Source of the DNA: Cryobacterium sp. SO1
Lineage (GTDB): Bacteria > Actinomycetota > Actinomycetes > Actinomycetales > Microbacteriaceae
Assembly (NCBI RefSeq): GCF_004210215.2
Contig: NZ_CP067394.1
Span: forward strand, 3,534,001-3,598,000
Reading direction: 5' to 3'
Length of the DNA stretch: 64,000 bases
A model generated the notes under the pieces. The model saw only the letters and a program-made list of their open reading frames with translations. It was not told the DNA's origin and ran no database searches. The position numbers were made by a program, and so were the translations under genes. How positions within the stretch are numbered: position 1 is the first letter of the stretch; every line of letters begins with the position of its first letter. Of the stretch, positions 27,654 to 34,802 are shown piece after piece.

Positions 27654-29750
27654 TCAGGGGCGGCGGGCCGGCTTCTCGGGAACGGGGGTGGTGCCGGCGG
27701 CTCGCTGGTCGCGGTAGTACTGGCGCGCCTCGACCTGGCGTTCGCGCTCGGCGCCGGTGGCGATGGCCGCCCGCAGGTGTTCGGGGGCGTAGCCGAACGC
27801 GTTGACGAGGTCGAGCGCGTGCGGCCGCAGCCGGGCGATGATGCGGTCGATGTACGCGGTGACCGCCAGTGCCCGTTTGCCGGAGAGCCGCCCGTTGATC
27901 AGGTACCAGGCCGAGTGTTCCTCGATGAGCCGCAGCCCGAACAGGTCACGCAGCCAAGTGAGCACCTGCCGGGTGCCCACGTGAGTGGTGGTTTCCACCG
28001 CACGGGTGAACGCCTCCCACTGCAGCAGCTCGGCGTGGGCGCGGGCCGCCTCGATCAACTCGTTCTGGTGCGAGTTGAACAGCTCCGCCGCTTCCTTCTT
28101 GGGCAGCTTGTGGGCGTTCCGCAGCGACTGGGCGATACCGCCGATCATGGTCTCGACCCTGTCGGTCAGGAGGGCACGCTGGGTGCCGGTCTCCCGCAGA
28201 GCTCCGACGCTGCGCGCCGTGGAGCCGAGGTCGGCGACCGACTGGCCCAGGCGTCGCAGGCCCGAGCCGTGGTAAGCCCGGCCGGCGGTCTGCTGCACGA
28301 CGTAGCGCGCCAGCGCCCCCGCGTCCGCGCCGGCGAACTTGCGGTTGTAGTCGGTGAGCAGGCGTTTGGCCACGAGTTGCAGCAGCACGTTGTTGTCGCC
28401 CTCGAAGGTGGCGTACACGTCAAGGTCGGCGCGGAGGCCGACCAGCCGGTTCTCGGCGAGGAAGCCGGCGCCGCCGCAGGCCTCTCTGGCCTCCTGGAGG
28501 GTGTCCAGGGCGTTCCAGGTGGACAGCGGTTTGAGGGCGGCTGCGAGGGTCTCCAGGTCTTGCCGGTCGACATCCGTGGCCGCGGCGCCGCTGAAGACCT
28601 GGTCGAACTTGACCAGGAATTCGTCGTGCGCGAAGGTCTGCGCGTAGGCGGTGGCCAAACGGGGAATGAGGCGGCGCTGGTGCCGCTGGTAGTCGAGGAT
28701 GACCTCTTCATCGGTGTCGCTGCCGGCCGTGAACTGGCGGCGTTCGCTGCCGTAACGGATGGCGATGGTCAGCGCCAGGGCGGAGGCCTGAGTGGCGGCG
28801 CCGTCGAGGGAGACGCGGCCCTGCACGAGGGTGCCGAGCATGGTGAAGAAGCGCCGGCCGGGGCTGCCGATCGGGCTGGTGTAGCTGCCGTCAGCGGCGA
28901 CGTCGCCGTACCGGTTGAGGAGGTTGGTGCGCGGGACGCGCACCTGGTCGAAGTGCAGCCGACCGTTGTCGATGCCGTTCAGACCGCCCTTGAGGCCGTC
29001 GTCCTCGCCGCCGATGCCGGGCAGGAAGGCGCCGGTCTCGCCCCGAAGAGGCACGTAGAAGGCGTGCACGCCGTGGTTGACGCCGAGGCTGATCAGCTGG
29101 GCGAAGACCACGGCGGCGATACCATCGTTGGCGGCGTTGCCGAGGTAGTCCTTCCAGGCGGCCCGGAACGGGGTGTGCAGGACGAAGTCGCCCGCCTCCA
29201 CGTCGTAGGTCGCGGTGGTGCCGATGGCGGCGACATCCGACCCGTGACCGGTCTCGGTCATCGCGAAGACACCGGGCACGTCAAGCGTCATGATGCCGGG
29301 CAGCCACTTCTCGTGGTGCACGGTGGTGCCCAGGTGCAGCACCGCGGCACCGAAGAGGCCCCACTGCACACCGGCCTTGATCTGCAGGCTCGGGTCCGCC
29401 GTGACGAGTTCCTCGAAGCCGGCGATGTTGCCGCCGTGGTCGTCGGAGCCGCCCAGCGAACTCGGGAAGGCGCGGTGCACGTGCCCGTTGTCGGCGAGGA
29501 TCTTGAGTTGCCCCAGGACCCGCAGACGGTGGTCGGCCATGGACTGGCCCTCGATACGCTGCAGGTCGGGGCGGGCGGTGAGTTCGCGGGCCTTCAGGCG
29601 CACGTCGGCCCAAGTGCCGAGCAGGGTACGGGTGAGGGCGGGCAGGTCGATGCGCGGGGCATCCGGATCGCCGGCGACCCGGACGGGCCCGGTGTCGGTG
29701 TCGACCGCGGCGGGCCGGGGAGTGGGGCGCTGGGCAGTGTCAACCATCAT
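27654..29750 (-). CDS. Acyl-CoA oxidase / acyl-CoA dehydrogenase family protein
   Basis: A 698-residue flavoprotein close in length and layout to peroxisomal acyl-CoA oxidases, which oxidise fatty acyl-CoA to 2-enoyl-CoA and reduce oxygen. The middle domain shows FAMTETGHGSDVAAIGTTAT (near 155-175). The FAD-side helices are near 310-420, and EACGGAGFLAENRL (near 413-426) holds the region with the usual catalytic Glu. The C-terminal half has the extra alpha domain of oxidases (residues about 460-690). It stands alone between RecQ and the ABC exporter, with a hairpin after it. Two ATG codons in tandem lie at the start, with AAGGA upstream. Chain-length preference cannot be told. Confidence 0.9.
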   Translation of the reverse strand: MMVDTAQRPTPRPAAVDTDTGPVRVAGDPDAPRIDLPALTRTLLGTWADVRLKARELTARPDLQRIEGQSMADHRLRVLGQLKILADNGHVHRAFPSSLGGSDDHGGNIAGFEELVTADPSLQIKAGVQWGLFGAAVLHLGTTVHHEKWLPGIMTLDVPGVFAMTETGHGSDVAAIGTTATYDVEAGDFVLHTPFRAAWKDYLGNAANDGIAAVVFAQLISLGVNHGVHAFYVPLRGETGAFLPGIGGEDDGLKGGLNGIDNGRLHFDQVRVPRTNLLNRYGDVAADGSYTSPIGSPGRRFFTMLGTLVQGRVSLDGAATQASALALTIAIRYGSERRQFTAGSDTDEEVILDYQRHQRRLIPRLATAYAQTFAHDEFLVKFDQVFSGAAATDVDRQDLETLAAALKPLSTWNALDTLQEAREACGGAGFLAENRLVGLRADLDVYATFEGDNNVLLQLVAKRLLTDYNRKFAGADAGALARYVVQQTAGRAYHGSGLRRLGQSVADLGSTARSVGALRETGTQRALLTDRVETMIGGIAQSLRNAHKLPKKEAAELFNSHQNELIEAARAHAELLQWEAFTRAVETTTHVGTRQVLTWLRDLFGLRLIEEHSAWYLINGRLSGKRALAVTAYIDRIIARLRPHALDLVNAFGYAPEHLRAAIATGAERERQVEARQYYRDQRAAGTTPVPEKPARRP

Positions 29751-30055
29751 TGGTCCTTACGTCTACGCGCGGCTGGGGAGTGTTCGACCACGTTAGGTCG
29801 AGCCGCTCCCGCGCGGAAATAGTGCGTGACGGGGCTACAAAGGCGGGTGCGGCGGCGTGCCTCGCGACTGTAGCTCTTCTACAAGAAGGCGGCCCGTGAA
29901 CCTACGAGGGGCGACAAAGACCGCTCCGCTTGGCCAAAGCCCGCGCGGGGGCCTCACGTCGATAGGCTGCGAGAAAGGAAATAGTGAGATTACAAGGACG
30001 ATTTTGCGAATTGCGTCCTAGAAAACTCACTATCTCCTCGTAAACGCACGCCGCG
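29751..30055. other. Gap of 305 bp between recQ and the acyl-CoA oxidase gene
   Basis: No coding sequence is convincing here. The AT content is locally higher than in the rest of the window. The region holds the nested inverted repeat at 29976-30038 and the oxidase promoter, which I could not place precisely. A short TGTAGCTCTTCTACAAG stretch near 29870-29886 could form a small stem. Confidence 0.6.
29976..30038. repeat. 63-bp nested inverted repeat, AT-rich, with a half copy at 41.18 kb
   Basis: Outer arms AGGAAATAGTGAG (29976-29988) and CTCACTATCTCCT (30026-30038) pair with one mismatch. Inner arms AGGACG (29995-30000) and CGTCCT (30014-30019) pair perfectly. The reverse complement of the left half recurs at 41177-41201 with two mismatches. 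The base composition differs from the surrounding DNA. It may be a small non-autonomous element or a dispersed regulatory or terminator element. Confidence 0.75.
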
Positions 30056-32110
30056 TCAGGCGTTGGCGGCGACGACCTCGAGCAGTGCCTCACCGTAGGC
30101 GTCGAGCTTCTTGGCGCCGACACCGGTGATACCGTCCAGGTCGGCCAACGAGCGCGGCTTCGCCGCCGCGACGGCCACCAGGGTGGCATCGCCGAAGACC
30201 ACATAGGCGGGAACGCCTTGCTCTCGGGAGGTGGTGCTGCGCCAGGCGCGCAGGGCCTGGAACAGGGTCTCCTGCTCGGGGCTGAGCTCGGCGAGTCCGG
30301 CCTTGGCGGTGGCAGCGCGGGTGGCCGGGGTGCGCTTGAGCGGCCGGTCGGGTTCGCTGCGCAACTGAACGGCACGGTTGCCGGCGAGAACCTCGGCGGC
30401 CGCCTCGGTGAGGATCAGGGTGCCGTATTCCCCGGAGGTGGCGATGAAGCCCTGGGCGAGCAGCTGCCGCACGACGCCGCGCCACTGCTGGTCGGTGAGG
30501 TCGGCGCCGATGCCCCAGGTGGCCAGCTGGTCGTGGTTGTGCTGGGTGGTGCGCGGGGTGGTCTTGCCGCGCAGGATGTCGATGAGCTGGCCGGCGCCGA
30601 AGCGCTGATTGCGCTCCCGCAGCAGGCGCACGATCGTGGAGAGCAGTTTCTGGGCTGGCACGGTGCCGTCCCAGGCCTCGGGCGGGGTGAGGCAGGTGTC
30701 GCAGTTGCCGCACGGTTCGCTGGGCTGGCCGAAGTAGCGCAGCAGGTTGACCCGCCGGCAGTGCACGGTCTCGCAGAGGGCGAGCATGGCGTCCAGGTGG
30801 GCGCTCATCTTGCGCCGATGGGCGAGGTCGCCCGGAGACTCGTCGATCATGCGGCGCTGCTGTACGACGTCCTGCAGACCGTAGGCCAACCATCCGGTGG
30901 ACGGCAGCCCGTCACGGCCGGCGCGGCCGGTCTCCTGGTAGTAGCCCTCGACGGACTTGGGCAGGTCGATGTGCGCGACGAAGCGCACATCCGGCTTGTC
31001 GATGCCCATGCCGAACGCGATGGTGGCGACGATGATGACGCCCTCTTCGCGGAGGAACCTGGACTGGGTGCGGGCGCGCAGACCCTGGTCGAGGCCCGCG
31101 TGGTACGGGTAGGCGTTGAGGCCGTTGGCGCGGAGGAACTCCGCGGTCTGCTCGACGGTCTTGCGACTGAGCGCGTAGACGATGCCGGCGTCGGTGGGGT
31201 GCTCGGCCTTGATGAAACTGAGCAGTTGCTTGCGCGGTTCGTTCTTGCCCACGATGCGGTACTGGATGTTGGGCCGGTCGAAGCTGGCGACGAAGTGCTG
31301 CGCCTGCCCCATCTGCAGGCGCTCGGTGAGTTCCTTGTGGGTGGCGTCGGTGGCCGTGGCGGTGAGCGCGATGCGCGGCACGTCGGGCCACCGGTCGGCG
31401 AGCTCGGACAGCGCGAGGTAGTCGGGGCGGAAGTCGTGCCCCCACTGGGACACACAGTGCGCCTCGTCGATGGCGAACAGCGCGATGGTGCCGCGGTCGA
31501 GGAACCGTTTGGTGGCCTCGTTGCTCAGCCGTTCCGGGGCGACGTAGAGCAGGTCGAGGTTGCCGGAGAGGTAGTCGCGTTCGACCTGGCTGCGGGCGGC
31601 GGAGTCCTGGCTGGAGTTGAGGAACGCGGCGCGCACGCCGACGAGGGTGAGCGCATCCACCTGGTCTTGCATGAGCGCGATCAGCGGGGAGATGACGATG
31701 CCGGTACCCTCGCGCACGAGCGACGGGATCTGGTAGCAGAGGCTCTTTCCGCCACCGGTGGGCATCAGCACGACGGCATCGCCGCCGCCGACCAGCTGAT
31801 CGATGATCTGCGCCTGCTCGCCGCGAAAGGAGTCGTATCCGAAGACGGTGTGCAGGGCCTCGGCGGCGGTGTCGAACTTGGCGCTCGCCCGCTTGGGCGG
31901 CGGCGGGGCGAGCAGCGTGGCGCCGCCTGCGGGCGGGGCGTAGTCGCCGAAGTCGACCGGGCCGGCACCGGCTGGGGCGGATGCGCCCTGCCGGGCGGCG
32001 GGCAGAGCGGAGCCGCCCTGACCGTAGGGGTCCGGGGGCGGTGGGGCATCGAAGTCGTCCGGTGGCTCGAACTCGTCAGGATCCCACGGTATCTCGGCGT
32101 TCCAACTCAC
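30056..32110 (-). CDS. recQ: ATP-dependent DNA helicase RecQ
   Basis: A 684-residue 3'-5' helicase of recombination and repair. An acidic, Pro-rich N-terminal extension covers about 1-75. Motif I is [16 protein letters not shown] (near 115-130), motif II is [18 protein letters not shown] (near 215-232), motif III is LTATATD and motif VI is [12 protein letters not shown] (near 395). The RecQ-C zinc site has Cys residues in LCETVHCRR and EPCGNCDTC (near 445-475). The winged helix and an HRDC domain (about 610-680) follow. The start is GTG, with TAGAGT placed 6 nt upstream and no Shine-Dalgarno sequence, suggesting leaderless expression. Confidence 0.95.
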   Translation of the reverse strand: MSWNAEIPWDPDEFEPPDDFDAPPPPDPYGQGGSALPAARQGASAPAGAGPVDFGDYAPPAGGATLLAPPPPKRASAKFDTAAEALHTVFGYDSFRGEQAQIIDQLVGGGDAVVLMPTGGGKSLCYQIPSLVREGTGIVISPLIALMQDQVDALTLVGVRAAFLNSSQDSAARSQVERDYLSGNLDLLYVAPERLSNEATKRFLDRGTIALFAIDEAHCVSQWGHDFRPDYLALSELADRWPDVPRIALTATATDATHKELTERLQMGQAQHFVASFDRPNIQYRIVGKNEPRKQLLSFIKAEHPTDAGIVYALSRKTVEQTAEFLRANGLNAYPYHAGLDQGLRARTQSRFLREEGVIIVATIAFGMGIDKPDVRFVAHIDLPKSVEGYYQETGRAGRDGLPSTGWLAYGLQDVVQQRRMIDESPGDLAHRRKMSAHLDAMLALCETVHCRRVNLLRYFGQPSEPCGNCDTCLTPPEAWDGTVPAQKLLSTIVRLLRERNQRFGAGQLIDILRGKTTPRTTQHNHDQLATWGIGADLTDQQWRGVVRQLLAQGFIATSGEYGTLILTEAAAEVLAGNRAVQLRSEPDRPLKRTPATRAATAKAGLAELSPEQETLFQALRAWRSTTSREQGVPAYVVFGDATLVAVAAAKPRSLADLDGITGVGAKKLDAYGEALLEVVAANA

Positions 32111-32122
32111 CCGACAACTCTA
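32111..32122 (-). promoter_or_regulatory. -10 box of a probable leaderless promoter for recQ
   Basis: TAGAGT (32122-32117), 6 nt, then GTG. It is the same box and spacing as at the MocR-type gene at 47832. Confidence 0.6.
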
Positions 32123-32182
32123 CCCGCGCCCACCGACCCCGTCGGGCTGAGCAGACATTGTGGATGGATGCAGCGTCCGTCC

Positions 32183-32314
32183 CGCGAAAGCGGTTCTGTG
32201 GTCACCTCGCTACGTCGAGGCAACCGTTGCGCCACTTTCGCGGGCTGCAACTCTCGCGAAAGCGGCGCTGTGGCCGCCTCAGCGCGCTGAGGTGACCGTT
32301 TCACCGCACTCGCG
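32183..32314. repeat. Two tandem 60-bp palindromic REP-like elements
   Basis: Two elements, each exactly 60 bp, at 32183-32242 and 32255-32314, separated by 12 bp. Both begin CGCGAAAGCGG. The first ends CCACTTTCGCG, and the second ends with a CGCACTCGCG variant. Internal stems are CCTCG/CGAGG in the first and CCTCA/TGAGG in the second, so arms differ between copies but stay paired. They lie between recQ (leaving leftwards) and the copC 3' end. A third related element may be at 34671-34732. Confidence 0.8.
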
Positions 32315-32352
32315 GAGTAACCACTGTCGACGGGGTCCGTCGTAGCGTGCTT

Positions 32353-32997
32353 TCAGCCGGTGGGGCGTTTGCGCAGGAGGAGCAGGGTGACGCCGATCGC
32401 GGCGAGGACCGCCACGAGGGCGCCGCCGATCCAGAGCAGGTCTGTTCCACTAACGGCAGTTCCGGCGGCGTCAGCGGCGTTGGACGCCGCATCCGTGTGC
32501 GCCGGGGCGTCGCCGGCGCCGGCTGTTGCGCACGTCGGCGCCGTCGCGGACCCCTCGTCGAGCACCTGGGCGGCATCGGGCTGCCAGGTGAAGGTGAAGG
32601 TGTCGGAGATGGAGTGCCCGTCGGTGGATACCGTCTGCCACACCACCGTGTATTCCCCCGGTCGGCCGAGCTCGACCTCGGACTGGAGGTTCGGTCCGGA
32701 CACCGCCGCGCAGCCGTCGCCGTAATAGCGCGGCGCATCCGTCGGCCCGCTGACCTGCATGGCGCTGCCAGCGCCCTCTCCCGAGAGATCGAGCAGGTTG
32801 TCATTGGTGGTGACGGTGACCACCCCGGGCTGTTCGGTCACGACCGAACCGGCCTCCGGCGAGGTGCTCACCACGGAGTTGTGCGCGAACGCCGGGACGG
32901 CGGACCCGCCCAGCGTGGCGACGACAAGCGCGACTCCGGCCAGCGCCGAACGCCTCAGTATCGTGGCGGTCCGGCGGCTGTCGCTGAGGTGTGGCAT
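32353..32997 (-). CDS. CopC-domain copper resistance protein
   Basis: A 214-residue exported protein. The signal peptide covers about 1-38, with cleavage after AFA, so that the mature chain begins with His (HNSVVSTSPEAGS). An N-terminal His is the expected first copper ligand of CopC. The beta-sandwich domain runs to about 145 and includes VVWQTVSTDGHSISDTFTFT with a second His (GHS), a known ligand position. After an Ala/Thr/Asp spacer comes one C-terminal membrane helix (about 185-207) with an Arg/Lys tail, as in YobA/CopC proteins of Gram-positive bacteria. It is the last gene of a three-gene operon with YcnI and a membrane protein, starting 8 bp after YcnI. Confidence 0.9.
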   Translation of the reverse strand: MPHLSDSRRTATILRRSALAGVALVVATLGGSAVPAFAHNSVVSTSPEAGSVVTEQPGVVTVTTNDNLLDLSGEGAGSAMQVSGPTDAPRYYGDGCAAVSGPNLQSEVELGRPGEYTVVWQTVSTDGHSISDTFTFTWQPDAAQVLDEGSATAPTCATAGAGDAPAHTDAASNAADAAGTAVSGTDLLWIGGALVAVLAAIGVTLLLLRKRPTG

Positions 32998-33005
32998 CGG
33001 GATGC

Positions 33006-33689
33006 CTATGCCGCGTTCTTGCGACGGGCGGCGACGGCCACAACGAGGCCGACGGCGCCGACGATGAGGCCGCCGATGCCGAGGAGCCGGGCGAGGACGT
33101 CATCGGTCGCGGCGGTCGTAGTGGCCGCGACAGCGTCGGCGTCGACCTCTTCCGTGGCAACGTGATCCTCTTCCGTGGCACCGTGGTCGCGGCCGGATTC
33201 GGCGCTGGCCTCGGTGACGGTGAGCGACGGTGCCGGGTGGTCCGGTTCGGCCTCACCCTCGACGACGGGCTCTGCCCAGTCGGTCTGGCCGACCTCACAG
33301 GTTTGCAGCACGGGGAAGGACAGGGTGTCGCCGACCGCGGCATCGGCGGGGATCTGCAGGCTGAGCACGAAGGTGGTGCGCAGCCCGTCGGGCAGCGGAG
33401 TAGAGGCCGTGTAGGTCACCTGGCCGTCGGTCAACGGGGTGATCTCCCAGCCGGGGTTGACCGTGGGGCTGACGCTCGTGATGGTGTCGGGAATGTGGAT
33501 GGTGATGGCGGTGGTGGAGGAGCCGTCGCAGCCGTGGCCGACGGAGTAGGTGAGCAGACTGTAGGAGCCGGCAGCGGTCGACGACGGTTCGACGTCGACA
33601 TGGGCGCTGGCGGCCAGCGGTGCGGACAGGGCGAGCAGGCTGGCACCGAAAAGGGCGGTGGCGGCGAAAACGGGTGTGGAGAGCTTCAT
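33006..33689 (-). CDS. YcnI-like DUF1775 copper-binding protein
   Basis: A 227-residue exported protein. The signal peptide ends ASA, so the mature protein starts HVDVEPSS. In YcnI the N-terminal His forms the copper site together with a tryptophan and carboxylates. PGWEITPLTDG (near 95) and TDWAEPVVEGE (near 155) carry the conserved tryptophans. An Asp/Glu/Ala-rich spacer and a C-terminal membrane helix (about 198-220) follow. ATG at 33689 has AAGGA 6 nt upstream. The longer frame upstream has no signal-peptide logic. It probably passes copper with CopC at the outer face of the membrane. Confidence 0.9.
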   Translation of the reverse strand: MKLSTPVFAATALFGASLLALSAPLAASAHVDVEPSSTAAGSYSLLTYSVGHGCDGSSTTAITIHIPDTITSVSPTVNPGWEITPLTDGQVTYTASTPLPDGLRTTFVLSLQIPADAAVGDTLSFPVLQTCEVGQTDWAEPVVEGEAEPDHPAPSLTVTEASAESGRDHGATEEDHVATEEVDADAVAATTTAATDDVLARLLGIGGLIVGAVGLVVAVAARRKNAA

Positions 33690-33813
33690 GGTGAGTCCTT
33701 GGGATCGTGGCTGGCCGAAACGGGTGCCGCCCACAGAAACGCGGCAGTCAGAAACCGGTTCGACACTGCGGTCGACAAATAGGGGGTGCATTTCTGGCGG
33801 GCGTGAGGAAACC

Positions 33814-34437
33814 TCAGGCGAAGAGCTGCACCGGCGGGCCACGATGCCGCATGGGATTGAGCAGGACGAGAAGATCACGGGGCGGCAGGGAGGCGGAGAG
33901 CGCCGGGATGCTGCGGGGGATGTTGGGGATCGGCGTTAGAACGATGACCTTCACGAGTGCGGTCAGTGCAACCGCCGCCGTGGTGAACAGGCCCCAGAAC
34001 GCCCGCTCGCCGAACCGCAGCGCGACGACGGTCACCACTGCGGCGAGGATGTGGGCGAGAGCCATCATCAGCCCGTGGTCGCCGGCGCTCATGGCTTCCG
34101 CCGAGCCGGCGGCCGGCATCAGCTGCACGGATTGGCCGGCGGCGTGCGCGTGAGTGATCGTCGCATCGGTGGCCGCCAGGCGGCCGCCCGAACCGCCGAA
34201 GGAAAACAGGCCGTGGAAGATCAGCTGACTGGCCAGCACGGCAATCGTGAGTCGCCAGGTGGAGAGGCTGCAACCGGCAAGGGCTATCGACACGATGCCC
34301 GCGAACGCCAGGGAGACCACCACGGCCAGGAGTCCGGGCACGGCACCGCCGCCGACGGTGTGCGAGAGCGCAGCGACGAAGGTGGAGAAGGCCGCAACGG
34401 TCCACCCACGGGCAAAGCGCGCCCAGCGTGTGGTCAT
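33814..34437 (-). CDS. Polytopic membrane protein of the copper-type operon
   Basis: A 207-residue protein with about five hydrophobic segments (near 12-32, 35-55, 62-85, 125-145 and 150-170). His residues lie in the loop between helices 3 and 4 (ATITHAHAAGQSVQ) and in AGDHGLMMALAHILAAV, which might bind metal. It lies first in the operon with YcnI and CopC, and AAGGGAG stands about 5 nt before its ATG. Similar small membrane proteins accompany ycnI in actinobacteria. The function is unknown, and a role in copper handling is inferred from the neighbours. Confidence 0.75.
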   Translation of the reverse strand: MTTRWARFARGWTVAAFSTFVAALSHTVGGGAVPGLLAVVVSLAFAGIVSIALAGCSLSTWRLTIAVLASQLIFHGLFSFGGSGGRLAATDATITHAHAAGQSVQLMPAAGSAEAMSAGDHGLMMALAHILAAVVTVVALRFGERAFWGLFTTAAVALTALVKVIVLTPIPNIPRSIPALSASLPPRDLLVLLNPMRHRGPPVQLFA

Positions 34438-34533
34438 GGTTCTCCCTTTATTACGGTTCATCGAATCTATCAGGACGAGGCATACAGCTGTGCCCCGGGG
34501 AACACGGAGTCCGGGTCGGGCTGAAGGGGACCC

Positions 34534-34659
34534 ATGGAGACCTACCTCGGCTATCTGGCCAGTCCCGACGGACAGGCCGCCGCCGAGAGCGCCGGTTCGG
34601 CTCCGCTGTCGGCTGAGTTCTCCGACCGGGTGCTCGAGGCCGTCGGCAGCATCCACTAG
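34534..34659 (+). pseudogene. Fragment resembling the C-terminus of a PstS-type phosphate-binding protein
   Basis: A 41-codon frame reads YLGYLASPDGQAAAESAGSA and then PLSAEFSDRVLEAVGSI. This matches the last helices of PstS-type phosphate-binding proteins, which carry the pattern EEGQ-AAA---GSAPL and end about 20 residues later. An in-frame stop at 34522-34524 shows that the rest of the gene is absent. The frame has its own ATG and AAGGGG box, so expression as a tiny peptide cannot be excluded. I read it as the relic of a deleted gene. Confidence 0.5.
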
Positions 34660-34670
34660 CCCGGGCATCA

Positions 34671-34732
34671 CGCGAACTGTGAGCTTTGCACCCAAAACGC
34701 GCCCGTCTAAGGTGCTTTTCTCACGGTTCGCG
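34671..34732. repeat. 62-bp palindromic element
   Basis: Arms CGCGAACTGTGAG (34671-34683) and CTCACGGTTCGCG (34720-34732) pair with one mismatch, and an inner GCACC/GGTGC pair lies between them. Size and the CGCGAA...TTCGCG ends recall the 60-bp elements at 32.2 kb, although the inner sequence differs. Confidence 0.75.
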
Positions 34733-34747
34733 GGCTGGTCAACGCAC

Positions 34748-34779
34748 GGCAGGGCACCCGCCTAAGCGGATGCCCTGCC
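34748..34779 (-). terminator. Terminator hairpin of the DEAD-box helicase gene
   Basis: GGCAGGGCA (34748-34756) pairs perfectly with TGCCCTGCC (34771-34779), and CCGC/GCGG extends the stem inside, leaving a CTAA loop. It lies about 25 bp past the helicase stop codon. No T-run follows. Confidence 0.75.
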
Positions 34780-34802
34780 GGGTGTGCTGGGTGTGCTGGG
34801 TG

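Larger units (their letters stand above)
34438..34802. other. Gap with a gene relic, a palindrome and a terminator
   Basis: The 365 bp between the copper-type operon and the helicase gene hold the PstS-like fragment (34534-34659), a 62-bp palindrome (34671-34732), the helicase terminator hairpin (34748-34779) and a short GGGTGTGCT tandem repeat (34780-34800). The concentration of relic and repeats suggests past rearrangement at this place. Confidence 0.7.

Noticed and set aside
27453..29822. A 789-codon open frame on the plus strand opposite the acyl-CoA oxidase gene
   Set aside because: It mirrors the whole oxidase gene, has no recognisable domain and shows the Gly/Val/Arg/Ala bias expected of an antisense frame in GC-rich coding DNA.
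30218..32290. A 690-codon plus-strand frame opposite recQ
   Set aside because: RecQ motifs are complete on the minus strand, and the opposite frame has none and runs into the palindromic repeats.
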